From CAYXZQ01 sp963717515 (GTDB lineage: Archaea > Nanobdellota > Nanobdellia > Woesearchaeales > DSVV01): 64,000 nt of DNA. The stretch's first letter is position 1; every line of letters begins with the position of its first letter. Positions 18,689-25,185 of the stretch are shown here, piece by piece. The notes beneath the pieces were generated by a model. It made no database searches. It was not told the origin of the DNA and saw only the letters and a list, made by a program, of their open reading frames with translations. The DNA lies in assembly GCA_963717515.1 (NCBI GenBank), contig OY970338.1, positions 1,054,001-1,118,000 of the forward strand. The letters run 5' to 3'. The position numbers were made by a program, and so were the translations under genes.

Positions 18689-20054
18689 TCTTTTTAACTA
18701 TACCCCTGTCAGCATCTACCTCGACCATGTCGCCGTCTTTGAAGACCCTCGTCGCATGCCCGGCACCTACGATGCAGGGGATGTTGTATTCCCTGCTAAC
18801 TATAGCTGAATGCGATGCCATGCCCCCGTTGTCTGCGACTATCGCCTTTGCTTTGAAGATTGCAGGCATGTACTCAGGCGTTGTCTCTGAGACGATTAGT
18901 ATCTCCCCTTTGCTCATCAAGCCAATCTCCTTAGGGTCATGGATTATCCTTGCAGTCCCGCGCACCTTGCCCCTGCAGGCGACCATGCCTGAGACTGATG
19001 AGGCATCAAAAGTTGACGAGAGCACCTTTCCGAGCATGCTTTTCAGGGCTTTTCCTGTAAATACTTCATCACTGGCGGACATGATTCCATAGGACTGCTT
19101 CCTTTTATCAAGATATTCAGGGTCGTGGATGGATTTTTTGTCAAGCAGGGAGAGGAATTCAAGATACGTGAGCCAGTTGATGTCATGTCTTTGTATGCCT
19201 GTCAGTTTTTCAGCTGCACCCAGGTTTTTGTGCCATGAATGGCTTGCGATTGCGCATGTCTCTGCAAAGCTGTTCCTATAGTATGCCATCCTTGCTGAAA
19301 GTTCTTTGAGCTTTATCATCCTATTCGGAACCGTAGCTGTACCAGTTGGTCTGTTGCCTTTTTTCAATGTCTCAAGCTGCACAAAGAATTTTTCCGCAGA
19401 GAATGGATCGCCCCAGAAATGCATCATGCCGACCCACCTGAACTCATCAATGTGCGCCATTATCTCGTCGTGCAAAGCCCTGTCTTTTATTATTATGGAC
19501 GACAGGCCCTCTTCATAGGAATCATATAGCTTGTGCCCTGCAAGCTTATCCTTTATCTTTTCTGCCCCTGCTTTCTGTCTTGTCATGTGAAGAGGTTTGT
19601 GTGGGATGAAGAACTGCTCAAGAAGTCCTGCGCTGCCATTGCCCATTGATTCGATTATGTGATGTTCAAGCGCCTCTGCCATCGGCAGGGTGATTATCCA
19701 TGGGAACTGGAGTTTCCTGACATTATCAAGGAAAGATAAATAGCTGCTCTTTGACGTATCTCTGTCCAGCCCGACTGTAGCCTCAAGCGTCTCTCTGATG
19801 GTCCTTTCGCATTCTGAAAAAAAATTTGAAAAAAACGAATCATGACCCATACCGAGAGCATCAAGTGTCCTGTCCTTGACAAGCTTCCAGTCATTCTGAA
19901 GGAAGAACCAATGCCCGTCAAGGGTCATGGAATCACCCTTTATCCCGAGCCCGAGTTTTCTGTCCATGCCCTTGACTAGCCATGGAACAAGGAGCCCTGC
20001 ATAGAGCAGGGGCGTCTTTGTCCTGCCGTTATACCTTAGCTTCTTCCTGAGCAT
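18681..20054 (-). CDS. PEP-utilising-type phosphohistidine domain protein
   Basis: The start is taken at the ATG ending at 20054 (MLRKKLRYNG), giving 457 aa. A longer open frame exists, but its first ~54 codons lie inside the upstream gene in another frame. The C-terminal ~100 residues are the swivelling phosphohistidine domain of PEP synthase/PPDK/EI enzymes: GKVRGTARII, then GEILIVSETTPEYMPA, and the catalytic-His loop NGGMASHSAIVSRE. The upstream ~350 residues are mostly helical and unassigned; by analogy with rifampicin phosphotransferase they could bind the acceptor. No PEP-binding TIM barrel is present. The start overlaps the end of the upstream gene by 26 bases, so expression is probably coupled. 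Confidence 0.82.
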   Translation of the reverse strand: MLRKKLRYNGRTKTPLLYAGLLVPWLVKGMDRKLGLGIKGDSMTLDGHWFFLQNDWKLVKDRTLDALGMGHDSFFSNFFSECERTIRETLEATVGLDRDTSKSSYLSFLDNVRKLQFPWIITLPMAEALEHHIIESMGNGSAGLLEQFFIPHKPLHMTRQKAGAEKIKDKLAGHKLYDSYEEGLSSIIIKDRALHDEIMAHIDEFRWVGMMHFWGDPFSAEKFFVQLETLKKGNRPTGTATVPNRMIKLKELSARMAYYRNSFAETCAIASHSWHKNLGAAEKLTGIQRHDINWLTYLEFLSLLDKKSIHDPEYLDKRKQSYGIMSASDEVFTGKALKSMLGKVLSSTFDASSVSGMVACRGKVRGTARIIHDPKEIGLMSKGEILIVSETTPEYMPAIFKAKAIVADNGGMASHSAIVSREYNIPCIVGAGHATRVFKDGDMVEVDADRGIVKKIK

Positions 20055-21039
20055 TTTCAAGATATTTCTCTCTTGAGATAGGTGTCTGGACGACAAACAG
20101 CTCATTCTTCCTGTCCAGCTCGTAGACAACAACATCGCCATTGCCCATGGGGTAGAGCGGCTTTCCTGCAGGCTGCATGTCGTACATGTGTTTTCCGACA
20201 TCGCCATACATCGCATGCTCGGTCATGAGCCCTATTGTCGAGCACGAAGCTATCACACCTATCTTGAGGGATTTCCTTTTAAGATAATGATGGACCCGCT
20301 TATAAACCGCAGAATTTGCTGGAGTGGTCTCATCTAAATCGCGAAGCATTTCAAATATTGGATTTGGCATTTTCCACAGCATATTTGCAGTCCTTTCACT
20401 GACTTTCATCAGGTCGCCCGGTGAGCCTGAGTAAAATTCGCTTGCAGGGACATCGAGCTTCTCTCCATTGTTTATCGAGACTGCAATCTGCACAAGGTAG
20501 CTATTGACAGCGGATGCTTTTTTCCTGAACTCGTCAAAAGACGGCAAGTCTGCTTTCGGGCGGTCTTCACCGAGCACGGCATTGCTAAGCTCTTCATCAA
20601 ACAACAGCCCCGAGTACATGTTGAAAGGATTCACGCCCCTTGCTGCCGGGTCGAATTCATAGGTCCTTCCATTATCAAGCATGATCCTGCACAGCCCGTC
20701 AGCGTCAGGGACGAACCTGTCAAGCCCGAGCTCCTTTTCAGGATCCCTGTCCTCTTCGAAGACCCAGCTGTGGAATGCATCAAGACCTTCGTAGATTATT
20801 ATCGGCCCTCTGAAAAAATCAGACATGAGCCCTATAGTCCCCCTGTGCCTGTCAAGCCCGCCTGAGACTATCAGGTCAATGCCGTAAAACCTCTCCTGTA
20901 TGTAACGATATTGTCCTTTCAGGCTTTCCTGGAACTTCTCATTCCCGGGGACAAGCTTAGTGCCTATCGAGCCTTTGCCTTTTTTCTGCATCTCTGTCGT
21001 GAGATGCCTGTTGATGTAAAATGTAGCAATGTTATTCAT
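20029..21039 (-). CDS. Unknown protein, first gene of the split phosphotransferase cluster
   Basis: The ATG ending at 21039 is preceded by GGGTGA with a 5-base spacer, a good archaeal ribosome-binding site. A GTG 9 bases upstream overlaps that site and is less likely. The product has 336 aa with no signal peptide or obvious membrane segment. I do not recognise the family. Visible motifs include SGGLDRHRGTIGLMSDFFRGP, ARGVNPFNMYSG and a C-terminal beta-rich part (NGDVVVYELDRKNELFVVQTP). Its 26-base overlap with the phosphohistidine gene suggests work in the same process, perhaps as acceptor-modifying or substrate-binding partner; this is inference from position alone. Confidence 0.7.
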   Translation of the reverse strand: MNNIATFYINRHLTTEMQKKGKGSIGTKLVPGNEKFQESLKGQYRYIQERFYGIDLIVSGGLDRHRGTIGLMSDFFRGPIIIYEGLDAFHSWVFEEDRDPEKELGLDRFVPDADGLCRIMLDNGRTYEFDPAARGVNPFNMYSGLLFDEELSNAVLGEDRPKADLPSFDEFRKKASAVNSYLVQIAVSINNGEKLDVPASEFYSGSPGDLMKVSERTANMLWKMPNPIFEMLRDLDETTPANSAVYKRVHHYLKRKSLKIGVIASCSTIGLMTEHAMYGDVGKHMYDMQPAGKPLYPMGNGDVVVYELDRKNELFVVQTPISREKYLENAQEEAKV

Positions 21040-21084
21040 GTAAATCACCCGCCTTACTGATTAGTTAGTGGTGACCAGCCACAT

Positions 21085-21095
21085 GATATAAATAT
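21085..21095 (-). promoter_or_regulatory. TATA box of the split phosphotransferase cluster
   Basis: On the minus strand AATATTTATATC is centred near 21090. This predicts a start site near 21064 and a ~25-base leader carrying the GGGTGA ribosome-binding site. Confidence 0.5.
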
Positions 21096-21130
21096 TACTC
21101 CCCCCTTAGTACGTTAAAATATGGAAAACA

Positions 21131-21138
21131 ATATATAG
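21131..21138 (+). promoter_or_regulatory. TATA box of the TrmB-like gene
   Basis: ATATATAG is centred about 26 bp before the ATG at 21160. There is no Shine-Dalgarno sequence, as expected for a leaderless mRNA. Confidence 0.6.
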
Positions 21139-21144
21139 TTGCAT

Positions 21145-21163
21145 CCATATCCTTGAAATATGG
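21145..21163. promoter_or_regulatory. Inverted repeat over the TrmB-like start, possible operator
   Basis: CCATAT and ATATGG are separated by seven bases and straddle the predicted transcription start and ATG of the TrmB-like gene. A third ATATGG lies at 21119-21124, just upstream of the TATA box. A regulator bound here would block transcription, so autoregulation is plausible. Confidence 0.4.
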
Positions 21164-21912
21164 TCGAAGAAGCATTGCGGAAAATCGGGCTCACAGAGGG
21201 CGAGATAAAGATATACCTCTCTCTTTTGGAGCTCGGCTCGTCGTCATCAGGAAAGATAACCAAGAGATCAGGCATATCAGGCTCAAAGGTATACGAGGTG
21301 TTAGACAGGCTCATGGGGAAGGGCCTTGCAAACTCTGTCGTAAAGAACGGTGTGAAGCATTTCGAGGCCAGCGACCCGTCTAGAATCCTTGACTATCTCG
21401 ATGAGAAGAACAGGGAGATCGAGGACGAGAAGAATGACATACAGAAGATACTGCCTGAGCTGATACTCAAGCAGCAGTCCGCACCCAGGAGCAAGGTCAG
21501 GGTCTTCACGGGTTTCGAAGGGCTCAAGACAGCGAACGAGGACATCATAAACACGCTTTCAAGAGGTGAGGAATGGCTCAGCATGGGGCTTTCTGAGCAG
21601 CCGAAATCCCTTGAGGTGTACTTTACAAAACGCCAGAAGATAAGAGAGAAAAAAGGCATAATAATCAAGCATCTCCTGAATGAGAAATACAGAGAGCTCT
21701 ACAGGCAGAGAAAGGACATGAAGGGGCAGCATTTCAGGTTCCTGCCCAGGGAATTCGAGATGCCGTCATCTATCGAGATATACAAGAACAAGATTATCAT
21801 CATGATCTTATTGAAAGAGGACCCGATGGCGATAATGATAGAGAGCGGGGCGGTCTCAGGCAGCTTCAGGAAATATTTCGAGGCGCTATGGAAGACAGCG
21901 AAGAAAGCATAG
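21160..21912 (+). CDS. TrmB-family transcriptional regulator
   Basis: The 250-aa protein starts with the winged helix-turn-helix typical of TrmB: ALRKIGLTEGEIKIYLSLLELG, then ITKRSGISGSKVYEVLDRLMGKGL. A coiled-coil linker follows (residues ~78-100, EKNREIEDEKNDIQKIL), then a PLD-like C-terminal domain (KVRVFTGFEGLKTANEDI). TrmB proteins often sense sugars and control transport or metabolism genes, but the C-terminal domain here is short and the ligand cannot be predicted. It is divergent from the split phosphotransferase cluster, with their promoters in a ~120-base gap, so that cluster is a candidate target. Its 3' end converges on endA with a 3-base gap. Confidence 0.88.
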   Translation: MVEEALRKIGLTEGEIKIYLSLLELGSSSSGKITKRSGISGSKVYEVLDRLMGKGLANSVVKNGVKHFEASDPSRILDYLDEKNREIEDEKNDIQKILPELILKQQSAPRSKVRVFTGFEGLKTANEDIINTLSRGEEWLSMGLSEQPKSLEVYFTKRQKIREKKGIIIKHLLNEKYRELYRQRKDMKGQHFRFLPREFEMPSSIEIYKNKIIIMILLKEDPMAIMIESGAVSGSFRKYFEALWKTAKKA

Positions 21913-21915
21913 TTA

Positions 21916-22449
21916 TCAGGGCCGTATCCATCTGCTCTCCCAATAGCTCACATCACCCTCGTCATCGACGACTGCCAGAAGAAGGCGTTTTTTTGTCGAA
22001 TGGGCAACTCTATTTTTTCCTGCGAACTCATTCCAGGTGAGGACCGATGCCTCGTGCACAGGGAACACCACCCATTTCGCATGGTCCTCTCCGGGCTTCA
22101 CCCCTCGGTCATAAACCCTGAAATCTGCCCCGAACTTGAGGGCTGTCTTGACAACATAGCCCCTGTTCCTCAGGTTCTTGTACGCCACATAGCGTATCCA
22201 GAAAGAAGGCTCTATCTTCTGCGCTTTCTTTATGAATTTCTCGGACGTTATCTCCTGCTTCCTGCCGTCAAGGACCACCAGCCTGCCTTTTTCAATGAGG
22301 TAAAGGGCTTCGACCAGCGAGAGCTGGACACTGCCGTCATCCATCAACGAGCCGTAGACGCTCTGGTTGTAGAGCTCTCTTGCATCATCACCAGGCTCTG
22401 TGAGCACCCGCTCCTTTGCATAGTGGGCGGTTATGATATTCTTTGCCAT
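21916..22449 (-). CDS. endA: tRNA-splicing endonuclease
   Basis: The start is the ATG ending at 22449 (MAKNIITAHY), 28 bp from a TATA box. This gives 177 aa, close to the ~180-residue homotetrameric archaeal enzymes; a longer frame reading MFSFDF has no promoter support. The catalytic triad is visible: Tyr in DFRVYDRG, His in GEDHAKWVVFP, and Lys in STKKRLLLAVVDDEGDVSYW. The N-terminal domain contains the LSLVEALYLIEKGRLVV helix-strand element. The enzyme removes tRNA introns at bulge-helix-bulge motifs. Confidence 0.95.
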   Translation of the reverse strand: MAKNIITAHYAKERVLTEPGDDARELYNQSVYGSLMDDGSVQLSLVEALYLIEKGRLVVLDGRKQEITSEKFIKKAQKIEPSFWIRYVAYKNLRNRGYVVKTALKFGADFRVYDRGVKPGEDHAKWVVFPVHEASVLTWNEFAGKNRVAHSTKKRLLLAVVDDEGDVSYWESRWIRP

Positions 22450-22472
22450 ATTGTAAAGAGTAAAATGCACAG

Positions 22473-22481
22473 TATATATAT
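22473..22481 (-). promoter_or_regulatory. TATA box of endA
   Basis: On the minus strand ATATATATA is centred 28 bp before the ATG ending at 22449. It indicates a leaderless transcript and fixes the start. Confidence 0.65.
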
Positions 22482-22534
22482 TTTTCGAAGAAAGGATTTT
22501 TTTCAATATAGAAAATAAAAAATCAAAAGAAAAC

Positions 22535-22542
22535 ATTTATTA
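22535..22542 (+). promoter_or_regulatory. TATA box of the RNase Z gene
   Basis: ATTTATTA is centred about 27 bp before the ATG at 22566, with no ribosome-binding site between. Confidence 0.5.
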
Positions 22543-22565
22543 TGACCGGCTGCTACTGAATTCCC

Positions 22566-23456
22566 ATGCAGATAATATTCCTGGGCACGTCGGCGATGGT
22601 GCCGACAAAGGAGAGGAACCACACAGCAGTCTTTGTCAGGTATGAGAATGAAGGCATGCTCTTCGACTGCGGGGAAGGGACGCAGAGGCAGCTCAAGCAG
22701 GTGAAGATAAAACCTACTGCAATCACTAAGATAGTCATATCCCACTGGGACGGTGACCATGTTCTCGGCCTGCCCGGGCTGATACAGACCCTGGCGATGT
22801 CAGAGGAGAACAAGCATCTCATGATATTCGGGCCCAAGGGGAGCAAAAAAAGGTTCGAGCACATGTTCAAGGCATTCGAGTTCTACAACGAGATAGACCT
22901 TGAGATAATAGAGTATGAGGAGGGGATATTCTTCAGGAACAACGACTTCTCGCTCACAGCACATAAGCTTGAGCACAAGGTGCCGACATATGGTTTCGAG
23001 CTCGTCGAGAAGGACAGGAGAAGGATCAAGCTTGCCGCTGTCAAGAAGCTCGGCATACCTGAAGGCCCGCTCCTCGGCAAGCTTCAGAGAGGGCATAATG
23101 TCGAGTTCAAAGGCAAGGAAGTGTCATTCAAGGACATGACCTATATAGTGAAAGGCAAAACCATAGGGATAATCTCAGACACCAGGCTCTGCGACAGCTG
23201 TTTTGCGATAGCAAAAGACAAGGATATCATCATCTGCGACTCCACATTCTCAAAAAAAGATGAGCAGAAGGCGCACGACTATTTCCACATGACATCCGAG
23301 CAGTGCGCAAACATCGCTGCCCAGTCAGGTGCAAAGAAACTGGTGCTCACGCATTTCTCTCAGAGATACAAGGAGATAAATGAGCTGCTCTCAGATGCAC
23401 AGGATATATTCCCAGAGACTGTCGCAGCCTATGACTTCATGAAGCTGAAAGTATGA
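22566..23456 (+). CDS. rnz: Ribonuclease Z (tRNA 3' processing)
   Basis: The 296-aa metallo-beta-lactamase-fold protein matches the short RNase Z class that removes 3' trailers from tRNA precursors. It starts IIFLGTSAMVPTKERNHTA, and shows LFDCGEGTQRQL, the exosite-type region with KLEHKVPTYGFEL, GIISDTRLCDSC, DIIICDSTF, HMTSEQCANIA and the C-terminal LTHFSQRY. The zinc motif, normally H-x-H-G-D-H, reads HWDGDH (from residue ~58), so the second His ligand is Asp. It ends two bases before the convergent histone gene. Confidence 0.95.
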   Translation: MQIIFLGTSAMVPTKERNHTAVFVRYENEGMLFDCGEGTQRQLKQVKIKPTAITKIVISHWDGDHVLGLPGLIQTLAMSEENKHLMIFGPKGSKKRFEHMFKAFEFYNEIDLEIIEYEEGIFFRNNDFSLTAHKLEHKVPTYGFELVEKDRRRIKLAAVKKLGIPEGPLLGKLQRGHNVEFKGKEVSFKDMTYIVKGKTIGIISDTRLCDSCFAIAKDKDIIICDSTFSKKDEQKAHDYFHMTSEQCANIAAQSGAKKLVLTHFSQRYKEINELLSDAQDIFPETVAAYDFMKLKV

Positions 23457-23458
23457 AA

Positions 23459-23668
23459 CTATCTCTTGGCCGCAAGCCTTATGTCGCCTGCCTTGACTGT
23501 CTTTCTTCCTGCGTGCATGGCGAACTTGACAGCGTCCTGGGCAATGTCCTCGGCAATGTCCTCGACGACATTCTTCAGTGCGACCTTTGCCTTGTCAGAG
23601 ACCCTGTTTGCACCGACGTTCTTGAGTATTTTTTCCATAGCAGCGAGCGGCAATATTCTTTTTGACAT
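23459..23668 (-). CDS. Archaeal histone
   Basis: The 69-aa single histone-fold protein begins ILPLAAMEKILKNVGANRVS and continues through the central helix (KVALKNVVEDIAEDIAQDAV) to the C-terminal RKTVKAGDIRLAAKR. This is the canonical archaeal histone pattern, with the conserved R-V-S loop and K-T-V-K loop that contact DNA. It should dimerise and wrap DNA. There is no N- or C-terminal tail. A GGGGGTTG ribosome-binding site precedes the ATG. Confidence 0.96.
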   Translation of the reverse strand: MSKRILPLAAMEKILKNVGANRVSDKAKVALKNVVEDIAEDIAQDAVKFAMHAGRKTVKAGDIRLAAKR

Positions 23669-23713
23669 GTTTTCAACCCCCGTTCAATCTATAAAGCTCC
23701 GGGAATCGGGTAT

Positions 23714-23723
23714 GTATATAAAG
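23714..23723 (-). promoter_or_regulatory. TATA box of the histone gene
   Basis: On the minus strand CTTTATATAC lies about 50 bp before the ATG ending at 23668. This predicts a leader of ~22 bases carrying the GGGGGTTG ribosome-binding site. Confidence 0.55.
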
Positions 23724-23808
23724 GTTTTGTTTCTGGCGGAATAGAAGGGAAACAGGCATGTAAATAGGTAAATGCTGCAAGAATATGCTTGTGCCTGATT
23801 CAGTAATG

Positions 23809-23859
23809 TACCATTACATTTTATAAAAAATTAGAAATATTTAAATAAATGTAATGGTA
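23809..23859. promoter_or_regulatory. 13-bp inverted repeat flanking the fic TATA box
   Basis: AAATGTAATGGTA reads on the minus strand at 23809-23821 and on the plus strand at 23847-23859, matching at all 13 positions. The 25-base gap holds the TATA box (ATATTTAAAT, 23837-23846). The left copy also forms a tight palindrome with the adjacent bases (GTAATG-TAC-CATTAC, 23803-23817). The layout suggests an operator occupied on both sides of the promoter. Confidence 0.55.
23837..23846 (+). promoter_or_regulatory. TATA box of the fic gene
   Basis: ATATTTAAAT is centred about 28 bp before the ATG at 23870, with no ribosome-binding site. Confidence 0.6.
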
Positions 23860-23869
23860 TCGTCCTTCC

Positions 23870-24712
23870 ATGAAAGTACTGAAACGCAAAGGCTTCTATT
23901 ACCTGGGGCATTCCTTCAGGAAGAACGGCAGGACAGCCTATAGAGAGACCTATTTGGGAAAATCAATCCCAAAAGACATTGAAGACAGAAAAGAGATTTT
24001 GCTCAGAAGATGCCTCCAGGAAGATGCCTTCATCAGGTTAAATGAAATCAGGAAAAATTTCAATAAAGAATGGAAAAAGATACCTCGAACTGTGAAAAAA
24101 AAGATGCTGGCTGATTTATCCATAGATTTCACCTACAATACAAATGCAATAGAAGGCTCGACAGTAACTCTTGAAGAGACAGAAGAATTGATCCAGAAGA
24201 GAATAGCCCCCAACAGGCCCCTAGAAGATATACAGGAGACACTGACCCACTCAAAGGTCTTCTTTGATGTCATCAACTCAAAACAAAAACTTTCTGCAGG
24301 TCTGATTCTTTGCTGGCATAAGGCGCTTTTTGAAGGGACAAAGCCTGATATCGCCGGTTTTTTCAGGGATTATCTTATAAGAGTGGGCTCTTATATCGCT
24401 CCTGACTGGCAGGATATCGAAAAGCTCATGGAGGAATTCATCAGGTGGCATGAAAAGAGCATAAAAACGCATCCTGTCGAACTTGCAGCCCGGGCCCATT
24501 ACAGGTTCGAGAAGATCCACCCTTTCGGAGACGGCAACGGCAGGATAGGCAGGCTGATAATCGCATACATTCTTAAGAAAGGAAATTTCCCCCTGATAAG
24601 CATCGAATACAAAAAACGGAAATCATATTATCACGCACTTGCTAAGACAGAGAATGAATTTTTGAATTATTTCATCAGGAGATACCTGTCATACCATAAG
24701 AGGTATCTGTAA
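23870..24712 (+). CDS. Fic-domain protein (putative AMP-transferase) with built-in inhibitory motif
   Basis: The 280-aa protein has the Fic core motif HPFGDGNGRIGR at residue ~217, matching HPFx(D/E)GNGR; Fic enzymes usually transfer AMP to a hydroxyl side chain of a target protein. An upstream T-N-A-I-E-G sequence at residues 91-96 fits the (S/T)xxxE(G/N) inhibitory helix, so the enzyme is probably autoinhibited (class II, inhibition in cis). The N-terminal ~45 residues form a basic beta-hairpin-like segment (KGFYYLGHSFRKNGRTAYRETYLG) that may bind nucleic acid. The Hjc gene starts one base after its stop, so the two are co-transcribed. The promoter carries a striking inverted repeat. Confidence 0.9.
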   Translation: MKVLKRKGFYYLGHSFRKNGRTAYRETYLGKSIPKDIEDRKEILLRRCLQEDAFIRLNEIRKNFNKEWKKIPRTVKKKMLADLSIDFTYNTNAIEGSTVTLEETEELIQKRIAPNRPLEDIQETLTHSKVFFDVINSKQKLSAGLILCWHKALFEGTKPDIAGFFRDYLIRVGSYIAPDWQDIEKLMEEFIRWHEKSIKTHPVELAARAHYRFEKIHPFGDGNGRIGRLIIAYILKKGNFPLISIEYKKRKSYYHALAKTENEFLNYFIRRYLSYHKRYL

Positions 24713-24713
24713 T

Positions 24714-25106
24714 ATGGCGCAGAAGCAGAAAGGGGCGAATGCAGAACGGGATCTTGTGCACAGGTTCTGGGAGACCGGAAGCTGGGCAGCGCACAGGATT
24801 GCAGGCAGCGGCTCATCGAAGTACCCGTCACCTGACATCATCGCTTCAAACAACATCAGGAGGCTTGCACTAGAATGCAAGGCGACTAAGAAGACATCCG
24901 TGTACATACCCAAAGAAGAGATAGGGGCGCTTGTGGAATTTTCGAGGATGTTCGGTGCCGAGCCCTGGGTCGCTGTCAGGTTCTCGCGCCAGGAATGGTT
25001 CTTCATCTCCATCGATGACATGAATGATACAGGCAATAATTACGCAGTGAATGTCGAGCTTGCAAAAAGGAAGGGGCTGCTGTTCGATGAAATCATCGGA
25101 AAATGA
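24714..25106 (+). CDS. hjc: Holliday junction resolvase Hjc
   Basis: The 130-aa protein matches archaeal Hjc in length and motifs: KQKGANAERDLVHRFWETG (with the catalytic Glu), AGSGSSKYPSPDIIAS (catalytic Asp), and LECKATKK (the E-x-K of the nuclease core), followed by VYIPKEEIGALVEFSRMFG. It is a homodimeric nuclease that resolves four-way junctions during recombination and fork repair. It starts one base after the Fic stop codon, an unusual operon partner for a resolvase. Confidence 0.96.
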   Translation: MAQKQKGANAERDLVHRFWETGSWAAHRIAGSGSSKYPSPDIIASNNIRRLALECKATKKTSVYIPKEEIGALVEFSRMFGAEPWVAVRFSRQEWFFISIDDMNDTGNNYAVNVELAKRKGLLFDEIIGK

Positions 25107-25185
25107 AATGTTCCTGACTTGCGGCGAGTTTACAGATAATTTTTTATATTCATCCTATGTAATATAATCGAGGAAATAACTGAAA

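Noticed and set aside
20055..20216. N-terminal extension of the phosphohistidine-domain protein
   Set aside because: It overlaps the upstream gene in another frame and encodes a low-complexity Ser/Cys/Thr-rich peptide unlike a domain.
22450..22536. N-terminal extension of EndA
   Set aside because: It spans the TATA box of the gene and would exceed the usual family length.
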